From Pseudomonadota bacterium (GTDB lineage Bacteria; Pseudomonadota; Gammaproteobacteria; Steroidobacterales; Steroidobacteraceae), in contig JAEZFW010000065.1 in the NCBI GenBank assembly GCA_023417315.1, positions 1 to 64,000 on the forward strand: a stretch of 64,000 bases of DNA. The letters run 5' to 3'. A model generated the notes under the pieces. The model worked only from the letters and a program-made list of their open reading frames with translations, was not told the DNA's origin and did not search any database. The first letter of the stretch is position 1; each line of letters begins with the position of its first letter. Below, piece by piece: positions 25,019 through 33,642 of the stretch. Both the position numbers and the translations under genes were made by a program.

Positions 25019-26067
25019 ACCGATTCCGTGCCAGGAACCTCGTGAGCGTGCCGTTGCGACAGGTAGCCTCTCGCTCGATACCAGCGCACCGTATCCGCAG
25101 CTCCAGTGGCGAAATCGATTTCTGGTTGGAAACCAAGCAAGGATTGTGCCTTCGACGTCGAGAACACGAACGATTTCGTAAAGAAGTCCAGCCGTCGCCG
25201 ATGCAACGGCGGTTGAATGCCGAGGGGCGGCAACGTCAATTCGAGCACTCGCGCGAGCGCCGTGAACGGCCCCATTGGGGCATGCAGGCGAGGAGGCCGG
25301 CGATTGAGCGCTACGGCGATCATCTGCACCATCTCGTTGGTCGTGATCGCCTCGGAGCCGGCGATCACGAAGGTCTGATCGACCGCATCAGGATGGTGAG
25401 CGCTGAGCAGCAAGGCGCGCGTGAGATCGGTGACATGCAGACACTGACGCTGATTGGTTCCGCTGCCGAGCATCACGAAGTGTTCGCGGTCGATTGCACG
25501 AAAGAGCTTCAGGAGCCGATAGTCGCTTTGGCCGTATGTCTCGGAGATGCGGATGATGCAGGTCTCCAGATCTCGCGAAAATTCGCCGACGACCCGCTCG
25601 GCTTCGAGTTTAGTTCTCGTATAGATGTTTTCGGGGCGGACGGGGCTCGCCTCATCCAAGACTCCATCTGCACTCGAGCCGTACACGCCGATCGAGCTTC
25701 CATAAACGAAACGGCGCACACCAGCTTTCCGCGCCGCATCGAGCAGTACCTGAGTGCCGATGACGTTGACGTCGCGGAAATAGACATCGGGCATGCCAGC
25801 TTCGTGTTGAGCCGCGGCGAGATGAATGATGGCAGTGCACCCTTGCACCGCGTCCTGAGCATACTTGCTGTCCTGCAACTTGCCGATCGCCAGTCGAATA
25901 CCTGCTGAGCGCAGCTCCTGAGCTCTTTCGGACTCGTGCGCAGACATCTCCCGCCCTGCGCCCACGACATCCATCCCGAGTCGATGCGCGTACAGCGCGA
26001 GCCTCGATCCGATGAAACCGGTCGCGCCAGTTACCAGTATCCGTTGCTCGCTCATTTCGCAGCTCAA
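25015..26067 (-). CDS. NAD-dependent epimerase/dehydratase (extended SDR)
   Basis: A 350-aa extended short-chain dehydrogenase. The dinucleotide-binding motif VTGATGFIGSRLA is near residues 12-24. The active-site region has VYGSSIGVYG and the YxxxK pair in IYTRTKLEAERV. Such enzymes epimerise, dehydrate or reduce nucleotide sugars; the C-terminal substrate domain does not reveal which. It overlaps the upstream FAD-oxidase gene and the downstream kinase gene by 4 bases each, so all three are co-translated. It probably makes or modifies a sugar donor for the EPS. Confidence 0.87.
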   Translation of the reverse strand: MSCEMSEQRILVTGATGFIGSRLALYAHRLGMDVVGAGREMSAHESERAQELRSAGIRLAIGKLQDSKYAQDAVQGCTAIIHLAAAQHEAGMPDVYFRDVNVIGTQVLLDAARKAGVRRFVYGSSIGVYGSSADGVLDEASPVRPENIYTRTKLEAERVVGEFSRDLETCIIRISETYGQSDYRLLKLFRAIDREHFVMLGSGTNQRQCLHVTDLTRALLLSAHHPDAVDQTFVIAGSEAITTNEMVQMIAVALNRRPPRLHAPMGPFTALARVLELTLPPLGIQPPLHRRRLDFFTKSFVFSTSKAQSLLGFQPEIDFATGAADTVRWYRARGYLSQRHAHEVPGTESV

Positions 26068-27800
26068 CCGTAAGCTCTGCGCGTCGTACAGTCAGAACCT
26101 GCCGGATCGAACGCGATATCGCACTTCGCGTGATGCCGCGCGAGGATCTCCTCCGTGCGCTCGATCTCCTCCGCTCTTCGCTGGGCAGACCAGCCGAGCA
26201 GCCCTGCCATCTCGCTGGCAGCGCGCTCCAACGCAAGGCGCCCGGGGTGCTCGCCAGCCGCGAGATTCGTTCGTCGCAGCACAATGTCGTCCAGACGCCC
26301 CGCCATCTCTCGCCTGGTCGAGTAGGTGACCTCGGCAACCAACGTCGATTTGCCTATCGTTTCAAGCGCAGCGTCGTGGTTGCTGCCCTCATTCAGCACG
26401 TCCCGATACTCGCGCCCAAAATTGCGCAAGAGACCTTCGCGCGTCGCATGGGCAAGCGTGGAGGTGTCCTGTTCGGACTCGGCCAAGAAACGGTCGAAGC
26501 TCGGGATATCCCCGCCCGGAAGGGGAATGTGGGTGGAGCTCTTGGCTGCAATGGAGGGTTTCGATCCCGACCATTGCTCGAGCAGCAGCTCGAGCGCTCT
26601 TTGCGCATCGGTGCGTGCGGTCGTGAAGCGAATTCCAACGAGACTCACGAGACCTCCGATACCGTGCGTGCGACGATGATCGATGAGCCGAGATTCTTTG
26701 CCGAAGCTCAGCTCGTGCTCAGTCGCGGTTTCGCCGAACGGCACGAGGCCGCAGTTGGCGAAGCTCACTTCGTTCATCGACAACTGCAACGCAGGATAGA
26801 CCGTGTTGAGTTCCGTAATCCAAGTACGCAGTTCTTCGCTTTCGATCTGCGCGGTGTCGGGAGGCGTCTTCCAATGCCGATGCCAAACGCCAAAGAGCGT
26901 CTTGTCGCGCCATGGCACGGCGAAAAGATGGCGGTTGCTGCGGCTGAGGACTGCATCTTTGTCGCGGCTGAGGCCTTGAACAGCTAGCGCATAGCCTGAA
27001 GTCGGTGCGCGATTCACGATGAAGTACGCATCTCGCGAAAAAGGTGCACGCGAGAACTTACCGAAGCGTCGCTCGTCTCGATTCACGAAATCCGCCCACG
27101 GTCCCGCTGCATTCAGCGTGAGCTTGGCCCGAATGTCGAAGCTCTCGCCCGTCAAGCGATCCTGCGCTTGCGCACCGATCACGCGCTCGCCGTCCCATAG
27201 GTAGCTCTTAGCCTCGACGTAGTTGCACGCTACCCCACCGTGCTGTACGGCGGCCTTGACGAATGCGAGCACCAACCTTGCAGGGTTGTACATCTGCCCA
27301 TCTTCGAAGACGACTGCTCCACTCAGGTCAGGGGCTTCCAGGTGGGGATACAGCTCGAGCAGCTCGCGGCGCGAGAGGAACTGCGTTCGACGAATACGAC
27401 GTGTGACGTCGGGAATACCGCGATTGCGATCGAGCGTGAGCAAGTCGTAAACGCTAGCACCTGCACCCAGGAACGCGCGGCCTCGTCTGCCATTTCCATA
27501 TGTCGGAATGGCGATTGGAAGCGGATGTACGAGGTGAGGCGCGATCCGAAGCAGGGTGGAGCGCTCATGGCACGAGGCGCGCAGCCGTCTGATATCGGCG
27601 TGCTGCAAATAGCGAATGCCGCCGTGAACCATCTTGAAACATTCAGCGGAAGCGCCGCCGCCGAAGTCACTGCGTTCGATGAGAGCCGTGCGCAGGCCTC
27701 GGAATACGGACTCGCGTGCCGCGGCGGCGCCGAACGAGCCGCCGCCTATGATGAGAACGTCGAATTTCTGGTTCGCTAATTCAGCGGGGTTGCGGTGCAT
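26064..27800 (-). CDS. FAD-dependent oxidoreductase of the GlpD (glycerol-3-phosphate dehydrogenase) family
   Basis: A 578-aa protein with the GlpD signature. The FAD-binding VLIIGGGSFGAAAARE is near residue 15, followed by ALIERSDFGGGASAECFKMVHGG and RYLQ, and a C-terminal DAO-C-like segment. In glycerol metabolism GlpD oxidises glycerol-3-phosphate to DHAP. Here it leads an operon with an epimerase and a protein kinase inside an EPS locus, and no glycerol genes are near. It may therefore act on a glycerol-phosphate or sugar substituent. Substrate residues cannot be verified by eye. A sigma-54-like element lies 34 bp upstream. Confidence 0.82.
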   Translation of the reverse strand: MHRNPAELANQKFDVLIIGGGSFGAAAARESVFRGLRTALIERSDFGGGASAECFKMVHGGIRYLQHADIRRLRASCHERSTLLRIAPHLVHPLPIAIPTYGNGRRGRAFLGAGASVYDLLTLDRNRGIPDVTRRIRRTQFLSRRELLELYPHLEAPDLSGAVVFEDGQMYNPARLVLAFVKAAVQHGGVACNYVEAKSYLWDGERVIGAQAQDRLTGESFDIRAKLTLNAAGPWADFVNRDERRFGKFSRAPFSRDAYFIVNRAPTSGYALAVQGLSRDKDAVLSRSNRHLFAVPWRDKTLFGVWHRHWKTPPDTAQIESEELRTWITELNTVYPALQLSMNEVSFANCGLVPFGETATEHELSFGKESRLIDHRRTHGIGGLVSLVGIRFTTARTDAQRALELLLEQWSGSKPSIAAKSSTHIPLPGGDIPSFDRFLAESEQDTSTLAHATREGLLRNFGREYRDVLNEGSNHDAALETIGKSTLVAEVTYSTRREMAGRLDDIVLRRTNLAAGEHPGRLALERAASEMAGLLGWSAQRRAEEIERTEEILARHHAKCDIAFDPAGSDCTTRRAYG

Positions 27801-27833
27801 CGTCGTGGAATAAGTGGGAAAAACTCGATCGAT

Positions 27834-27848
27834 GCACGTTTAGTGCCG
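27834..27848 (-). promoter_or_regulatory. Candidate sigma-54 promoter of the oxidase-epimerase-kinase operon
   Basis: The minus strand reads CGGCACTAAACGTGC: GG-N10-GC, with -24 half CGGCAC and -12 half GTGC. It lies 34 bp upstream of the ATG at 27800. It matches less well than the algD element. Confidence 0.5.
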
Positions 27849-28034
27849 GGCGTGGCCATTTGACGATGCGGCCCACGAATGGTCTCCGAACCCGCCGCTT
27901 GAACGGTCAACAGAGGAAAGTTTTACATGGCCGGTTGTAATCGGCATCTCCGCTCGCGCGGCCTCAAGCGGCTACCCGGATGTCGCCAAATGGAAGCAGG
28001 AGAAAAACTGACGCGCTGACTCGCTAACCCATGG

Positions 28035-28207
28035 TTCAGGGCTTCTCCGATGTAACCCGCGGATCGTGGATTGTAATTTCTCGCCCGTCGGTCCTTGGGC
28101 TGACGTCCGTGTCGTTTGTGCTGCGGGATCAGAGCGTGCCGGAGACGCGTTCCGCCGACAGCGTGACGATGTAATTGCTAGCGCATACGATCCGAGGAAA
28201 TAACTTC
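28035..28207 (+). promoter_or_regulatory. Duplicated leader of the first pectate-lyase-like gene
   Basis: Positions 28035-28056 match 34882-34903 at 21 of 22 bases. TTGTAATTTCT at 28071 matches 34918 at the same offset. The last 65 bases, including GAGGAA before the ATG, match again. A weak TGAC...TTGC element (28164-28178) resembles a degenerate -24/-12 but lacks the GG. Confidence 0.55.
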
Positions 28208-29626
28208 ATGTCCGAGAGACAAGCAATGAATCGCTCAGCGCACGCCAAATCTTCCGTACGTTCGCGCGTCGCCGCCGCCCTGGTCGGTGCCGCATCCATG
28301 TTGCCCTTCATGGCGGATGCCCTTCCCGTCATTCCCAACGGAGCAGGTTTCGGCATGGATACGCCAGCAGGCCGTGGCGGACGCGTCATTCGAGTTACGA
28401 ATCTGACCGATTCGGGCGAGGGCTCGTTGCGCGCGTGCGTGAACGCGGAAGGCCCGCGCGTCTGTGTGTTCGAGGTTTCCGGCACGATCCGCATGACCCG
28501 GGACATGAGTATCTCGAATCCCAACATCACGATCGCAGGGCAGACTGCACCGTCCCCGGGCATCATGCTTCGCGGCGGCGGTCTGAGAGTCAACGCGTCT
28601 GACGTGCTCGTGCAGCACATTCGAGTGCGCCCCGGCGATGCCCCTGAAGGACCCACCCTCGAGAACCGCGATGCGCTCAAGGTCGAGTCCGCCGATGGCA
28701 CGATCCGCAACATCGTCGTCGATCACTGCTCTTTTCAGTGGGCGATCGATGAGTTGGGAAGTATGTGGAAAGGCTGGGACAACGTAACCCTCAGCAACAA
28801 CATGTTCGCTGAGGCGCTCGATGACTCGCTCCATCCAAAGGGCCGTCATGGCTACGGTGTCTTGTTCGGACCGATCAACGGCAAAGTCGCTTTCACCGGC
28901 AACCTCATTGCGCACAGCAAAGAACGCAATCCGCTCTCGCGCGCTGCGCAACTCGTGATGGTGAACAACGTCATCTACAACCGCGCGAAAAAGGATGTGG
29001 ACCTGCAAAGCGAGCACGGGATTGCTACGCGCAACGCTATCGTCGGCAACGTGTTCATCCGTGGTCGCGACCACTCCACGAGCATCGGGCCGATATCGGT
29101 GCGCGTGGAGGGCAATGAGTTCGCACTCCCATCTGCAAGTCGAATCTATGTCGCGGACAATGCGGCGCAGGGCGCGAGCCAGGATCCGATGTCGCTGATG
29201 TCCGCCGTCGGAGACCCCGTGCCGCTGAATCCGTATATGGCGCGGATACCGCCTGCATGGCCAGCTGGTCTCACGCGGTTGCCGACCGATGAAGGCACCG
29301 TTCTGCAGCAAGTGCTCCGTTCGGTCGGCGCGCGTCCCGCGGATCGTGATCCCGTTGATAACCGCATCATTGGACACGTGCGCAACGGTACGGGACGCAT
29401 CATCAACTGCGTCGCCTCGAACGGTACTCCTCGCTGTGAGCTCAATGCCGGTGGTTGGCCGCAGCTCGCTGAGAACAGACGCCCCCTGACGCTGCCCAGC
29501 AATCCGAATGAAGTGACCTCGAGCGGCTATACCCGCCTTGAGCTCTGGTTGCATGAGCTCGCGGCCGAGGTCGAGGGGCGGCCTACGAGACCGCCGGTTG
29601 CGCCCGTGCTAGCGAGCGGACAATAA
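28208..29626 (+). CDS. Secreted pectate-lyase-like (PL1-type) beta-helix protein, copy 1
   Basis: A 472-aa exported protein. The signal peptide covers about 1-38 (VAAALVGAASMLPFMADALP). A right-handed parallel beta-helix of the PL1 type follows: the N-terminal block NGAGFGMDTPAGRGG, then VTNLTDSGEGSLRACV, TIAGQTAPSPGIMLRGGGL, VVDHCSFQWAIDE and NNVIYNR. Such proteins cleave polyuronates by beta-elimination. Inside an EPS locus it more likely trims or releases the polymer than feeds on plant pectin. Paralogue of the protein at 35058. ATG 28208 has GAGGAA 10 bases upstream. A terminator follows. Confidence 0.86.
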   Translation: MSERQAMNRSAHAKSSVRSRVAAALVGAASMLPFMADALPVIPNGAGFGMDTPAGRGGRVIRVTNLTDSGEGSLRACVNAEGPRVCVFEVSGTIRMTRDMSISNPNITIAGQTAPSPGIMLRGGGLRVNASDVLVQHIRVRPGDAPEGPTLENRDALKVESADGTIRNIVVDHCSFQWAIDELGSMWKGWDNVTLSNNMFAEALDDSLHPKGRHGYGVLFGPINGKVAFTGNLIAHSKERNPLSRAAQLVMVNNVIYNRAKKDVDLQSEHGIATRNAIVGNVFIRGRDHSTSIGPISVRVEGNEFALPSASRIYVADNAAQGASQDPMSLMSAVGDPVPLNPYMARIPPAWPAGLTRLPTDEGTVLQQVLRSVGARPADRDPVDNRIIGHVRNGTGRIINCVASNGTPRCELNAGGWPQLAENRRPLTLPSNPNEVTSSGYTRLELWLHELAAEVEGRPTRPPVAPVLASGQ

Positions 29627-29730
29627 CCCCGATTCGTTATATCCCACGCACCGTAGAAGTAGTTTCTACACCAGCCTTGTAAAATCGGTCGCGAACACGG
29701 CCAATTAGCTCAGGGCGGTACGCGAACTAG

Positions 29731-29766
29731 GCCGCAGACGGATGCGCATCCGTCTGCGGCGTTTTT
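29731..29766 (+). terminator. Terminator after the first lyase gene
   Basis: Positions 29731-29760 are a perfect 30-bp palindrome with 15-bp arms, followed by GTTTTTC. Read as a terminator it would end the lyase transcript; the next sigma-54 promoter starts 12 bases later. Confidence 0.9.
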
Positions 29767-29777
29767 CTTTGTAGCGC

Positions 29778-29792
29778 TGGTACGTAACTTGC
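29778..29792 (+). promoter_or_regulatory. Sigma-54 promoter of the GT39-like operon
   Basis: TGGTACGTAACTTGC has GG-N10-GC and a perfect TTGC. Thirteen of 15 bases match the element at 36565 and it has the same position, directly after a lyase terminator. It ends 100 bp before ATG 29893. Confidence 0.8.
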
Positions 29793-29892
29793 TGGCATGG
29801 GCGTAGCGCCGCTGTTCGTGTCTGGATAGCGGGCCGACTTTTGCGTCTGACTCCATCCTCACCAATCGAGCTATCGCGAGCACCGTCCGCAC

Positions 29893-31974
29893 ATGTCTTT
29901 CGACGCCGCAAGCCGAGCCGGAAACCTGCCGCTACTCGCCACACCACCGCGGTTTGTCTCGGTTGCGATGGAAGCATTCACGCCTGCCTGCAGCGTCACG
30001 ACGCCGATCGCGAACACTCAGGTGCTGCATCTTCAGCTGCTAGCTTTGATCGTCACCGCAGCGGCATTCCTGCGCTTCTGGGGACTAGACAGCGTCGGCT
30101 TGCATGGCGATGAAGAGACGATGGCGATGGCCGTGATGGGCATTCTGAACGAAGGCGCACCGATTCTCCCGAGTGGCATGTTCTATCCGCGCGGCATGAC
30201 GCAGTTGTTCCTCATGGCAGCGTCAGTCTCGGTGTTCGGCGAATCGGAATGGTCGCTGCGCTTACCTTCAGCGATCTGCGGAGTCGTGCTGGTCGCAATC
30301 TCGTACTTGGTCGGTCGACGCTTCTTGCGCCCCGAATGGAACCTAGCGTTCGTCGCTGCAATCGCATTCCTCCCTGAGCTCATCATCTATTCCCAGACGG
30401 CTCGCATGTACATCTTCCTCGTGACATGCGTGGCCGCGAGCATGGCGCTCGTCTTCACCTGGGAGCGTACTCACCAGACGCGTTGGTTGGTCGCTGCGAC
30501 TGCCGCCCTGATCCTCGGCATGGACATGCAGGTGTTGGCGGTGTCTGCGATGTTCGTGTTTCTGTTGCCGGGGCTCATTCGTTCGGATGCCCGGTTGCTC
30601 ATGCAGGGCATCTTCGCGTGCGGCGTAGCGGTCGTGGCCTTCGTCATCATCAACGGTCTCGTCGAAGCTCAATACCCCGTTCCGCCACCGGAGTTCACCG
30701 CATCGTTGGGTTCCCCGGAGCGTGTTGGCTCGGATGTGGCGCGGGACTTCTCCAGCGCTGTCGACGTCATCGCGCTCGTCGTTTGCGGTTTGCTTGCCTT
30801 CTTGTCATGGAGGGTGGTGAGAAGCATCGATGCAAAGCTCCGCCTGCCTGCGGGCCTGCTGCTGATGAGCGGTGTGCTGCTTCAGCTTACGCTCTTCTAT
30901 CATCTGGCCGCGCTGTGTTATCTCGTCGGAACTGCGCTGTGTCTTCGTCACGCCTGCGCCTCGACGCATCGGCGTTTAGTCATCCTGTACGGTGGTATAG
31001 CGATGCTGGCGATTGGGCACGCGGTGTTGCTCGCGTCTGAAGCGGGCACGATGATCAGGCTAGTAGGTGCGATGATCGGGCAGCCCAGCGTTTGGCCGTA
31101 TGTTCGAGTCGCGCAGCTGAGCGTGGCTGCTGGAGTCGCGGTCGGCGCAGTGCTCTTGTGGGGCACCTATCAACTGGCACGCGGCCGCACTGTTCCCGAT
31201 TATTGGCTCATCGCGATCCTCATGGTGTGGGCACCGGTCTTCGCGCTCGGTTTTTTCGCTTGGAATATTCCGCCGCGTTACACCGCTGTCTCGCTCATGC
31301 CGATGCTGATCTGCGCTTTCGCAGCGTTGCAGGCCCTCGCGGATGGTCTCTCGCATCGGCTTCGCAGCGCACGGTGGTCCCGCGTCGCGCTCCCCGCATT
31401 GGCAGCGATCGTCGTGGTGAATCCTGTGCAAGCGTTCGCAGTGATCGATGCGGGTTATGACCTCCACCCGGATCACAAGGGGACTGCGCAGTTCCTGCAA
31501 TCCCAGAATATCAGCGACGAGGACATCATCCTTGCCGAGGATGTGCTGCAGCAGACGTATTATCTCGGCAAGGTAGATTATTGGCTCATCGGTCCGCCGG
31601 TCGCGCGACGATTCGTGATGAGTCGCGACGATGAGGTCGTCGACTTCTATACGGGTACACCCGTCATCGTGAATGAAGCGATGCTCGACCTCGTGCTCCT
31701 GAAGAATCCCGATCGACGCATCTTCGTGATCGTGAGCGGTGAGGACCAGGAAAATGGCCGTCGCTACGTGCGCGGCCCCGAGATCCATGCCGCTCTACAT
31801 TCGTCTCGCTTCGAAACGATTTACGTCGGTCGGGACGGTTTGAGCAAGGTGCTTCGAGCGGTGCCGGGCGGCGCAGCCGAGATTGCCGTCGAGCGCCAGC
31901 TCACGCTGACTCCTTCGCCTACCGATGGCACCGACTCGTCCGCCGGACGCTCGTCGTCGGGACGCCAACGTTGA
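29893..31974 (+). CDS. GT39/ArnT-like integral membrane glycosyltransferase
   Basis: A 693-aa GT-C-fold protein with about 11-12 predicted membrane helices. It has the early periplasmic acidic motif GLHGDEETMAM, as in PMT and ArnT enzymes that use polyprenyl-phosphate sugars. A conserved SQTARMYIFL region and a soluble C-terminal domain of about 170 residues (from LHPDHKGTAQFLQ) follow. It should transfer a lipid-linked sugar onto the polymer or a lipid acceptor at the periplasmic face. The start may instead be ATG 29968, which would give a first helix closer to the N terminus. The flippase gene begins within its last 50 bases. Confidence 0.85.
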   Translation: MSFDAASRAGNLPLLATPPRFVSVAMEAFTPACSVTTPIANTQVLHLQLLALIVTAAAFLRFWGLDSVGLHGDEETMAMAVMGILNEGAPILPSGMFYPRGMTQLFLMAASVSVFGESEWSLRLPSAICGVVLVAISYLVGRRFLRPEWNLAFVAAIAFLPELIIYSQTARMYIFLVTCVAASMALVFTWERTHQTRWLVAATAALILGMDMQVLAVSAMFVFLLPGLIRSDARLLMQGIFACGVAVVAFVIINGLVEAQYPVPPPEFTASLGSPERVGSDVARDFSSAVDVIALVVCGLLAFLSWRVVRSIDAKLRLPAGLLLMSGVLLQLTLFYHLAALCYLVGTALCLRHACASTHRRLVILYGGIAMLAIGHAVLLASEAGTMIRLVGAMIGQPSVWPYVRVAQLSVAAGVAVGAVLLWGTYQLARGRTVPDYWLIAILMVWAPVFALGFFAWNIPPRYTAVSLMPMLICAFAALQALADGLSHRLRSARWSRVALPALAAIVVVNPVQAFAVIDAGYDLHPDHKGTAQFLQSQNISDEDIILAEDVLQQTYYLGKVDYWLIGPPVARRFVMSRDDEVVDFYTGTPVIVNEAMLDLVLLKNPDRRIFVIVSGEDQENGRRYVRGPEIHAALHSSRFETIYVGRDGLSKVLRAVPGGAAEIAVERQLTLTPSPTDGTDSSAGRSSSGRQR

Positions 31975-33448
31975 TTTCGGAGTAGAGGCTATTCGTGGCG
32001 TAGGCGGGCGCGCCGCCATCATCTCGCTCACGCGGTTGCTCAATCAGGGGTTGATCTTGATCAGCCCCATGATCCTCGTGCGCTTGCTTTCGGTAGAGGA
32101 CTTCGGCCGCTACCGAGAATTCCTCGTGTACGCGACCGTGCTGATCGGCATCGCCGGCTTCGGCATCAACAGCTCTCTACTGCGCTTCATCCCCACTGAT
32201 CCACAGCGCGGCTGGCGGTTCGTGGATCAAACCGTCGTGCTCACATTCGGGAGCAGCATCCTCGTTGCGGGGGGCGCGTTCCTACTCGATCAGATCTTCG
32301 GTCGCTCCCTCTTCGGAGAGTTTGGCCTGCAAGTTGCGCTCTACGTGTTTCTCTTCGTCAACTTGGATTTCTGGGAGTTTCTGTGGTTGTCGGAGAGGCG
32401 CAGCTTTGCCGTGCTCGGTTATACGACTGCTCGTCTGATTGCTCGAATCACGGTCGTTACGATTACCGCCGCGCTGACTCGGGATATCGATTCGATCATC
32501 GTATCGCTGATCGTTCTGGAAACCGTGCGGCTTGCGATCTCCGCGACCGGTTGGCGTTTGCGGGCGCGTAAAGCGGATCGCGCGGGCGATTATCGCTGGC
32601 GTGAGCAGCTGGAGTTCTGTTTGCCATTCGGCGGCGCGCTCGTGCTCGTTGCGATCAACAAGTCTCTCGGCGCGCTCTTCGTTGCGAAGATGTTGGGTCC
32701 AGTTGCGCTCGCTCATTACGCCATCGGCGTGTATGTGCAGCCCGTGATCACCGTGTTGCGAAATTCCTTGTCCGATGTGCTGCTGCCCGAGATGGTGGCA
32801 GGCGATCGAGAAGAGCGCGCCGATCGTCTCGAGCTCTGGCGCCGAACTACTGTCGTCGCAACCATGGCGCTCGTTGGCACTGGCGTCGTGCTCGCGCGCT
32901 TCGCCGAACCGCTGATCACAACGCTCTTCTCCGACAAGTATCTGCCTGCAGTCCCGATCTTTCAGCTTTACCTGTTGACCTTCCTACGCGAGAGTGTCGA
33001 CTTCGCCGTGCCGCTACGAGCGGTCGACAAAACGGCGGCGATCATGCGCAGCAATCTGCTCGCATTGGCGCTCAATGTCGCGCTGATGATGCTGCTGTTG
33101 CCGCGCTGGGGCGTCCTCGGGGCCGTCGTAGCCTTCTTGATCTCGCGCGCGATCGAAGGGATGTATCTTGCGCGCGCGACAATGCGTGCCTACGAGATCA
33201 ACTTGCGCGCACTTGCAGCCTGGCGTGACTTGTTCAAGGTGCTCTTATCGGCCGCGTTGGCCACCACGCTCATCGCAAGTTCGTTCTGGACTGAGCACAT
33301 GGGATTCATCGGAGTTGCATTCGGAGGTGCGGCATACCTCGGCGCTTTTGTGTTGCTGCTCGCCTGGCTCCGCGTTCCCGAAGCAGTCTCATTGTTGCGC
33401 CTCCTACGCTCGGCTCCCGCCCTCGTGACGAAACGTTCTCAACAGTGA
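31925..33448 (+). CDS. wzx: Polysaccharide flippase (Wzx/MATE-like)
   Basis: A 507-aa membrane protein with about 12-14 hydrophobic helices and the Wzx family start RAAIISLTRLLNQGLILISP. It has few charged residues inside helices and the typical internal segment ILVRLLSVEDFGRYREFLVY. It should flip undecaprenyl-linked EPS repeat units across the inner membrane, making this a Wzx/Wzy-type locus together with the Wzy-like gene at 39197. The start overlaps the previous gene by 50 bases, so it is in the same operon; later starts are possible. Confidence 0.87.
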   Translation: MAPTRPPDARRRDANVDFGVEAIRGVGGRAAIISLTRLLNQGLILISPMILVRLLSVEDFGRYREFLVYATVLIGIAGFGINSSLLRFIPTDPQRGWRFVDQTVVLTFGSSILVAGGAFLLDQIFGRSLFGEFGLQVALYVFLFVNLDFWEFLWLSERRSFAVLGYTTARLIARITVVTITAALTRDIDSIIVSLIVLETVRLAISATGWRLRARKADRAGDYRWREQLEFCLPFGGALVLVAINKSLGALFVAKMLGPVALAHYAIGVYVQPVITVLRNSLSDVLLPEMVAGDREERADRLELWRRTTVVATMALVGTGVVLARFAEPLITTLFSDKYLPAVPIFQLYLLTFLRESVDFAVPLRAVDKTAAIMRSNLLALALNVALMMLLLPRWGVLGAVVAFLISRAIEGMYLARATMRAYEINLRALAAWRDLFKVLLSAALATTLIASSFWTEHMGFIGVAFGGAAYLGAFVLLLAWLRVPEAVSLLRLLRSAPALVTKRSQQ

Positions 33449-33642
33449 GGCCAGCTGCAGGGGAGCAGTGCGTGAGCTTTCGTTGCGCGCCGGCACGCAG
33501 GGGAACTTTCTACACAGCGAACCCGTTCTGGGCAAAACGGCAGATCTGCGGGTGCAGTACGTTCCACAACCGGTGAGCGGGACACGCGGCTCTGATCGAC
33601 GACTGTGGTCGCTCGACTGAAAAGGATGGATAAGGCCGCACG

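Larger units (their letters stand above)
27801..28207. other. 407-bp divergent intergenic region
   Basis: It separates the minus-strand oxidase operon from the plus-strand pectate-lyase-like gene. It holds the sigma-54-like element at 27834-27848, two TTGTAA motifs (27935 and 28071), and from 28035 a leader that is duplicated before the second lyase gene. No coding region is convincing in it. Confidence 0.6.

Noticed and set aside
24089..25045. Plus-strand frame of about 318 residues opposite the Ser/Thr kinase.
   Set aside because: Shadow of the kinase gene; no family features and no ribosome site.
29698..29730. A tRNA-like 5' fragment (TAGCTCAG with GGTA) before the terminator at 29731.
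   Set aside because: The D stem cannot close, and no anticodon or T arm follows, so it is not a tRNA gene. It could be a decayed remnant or chance.
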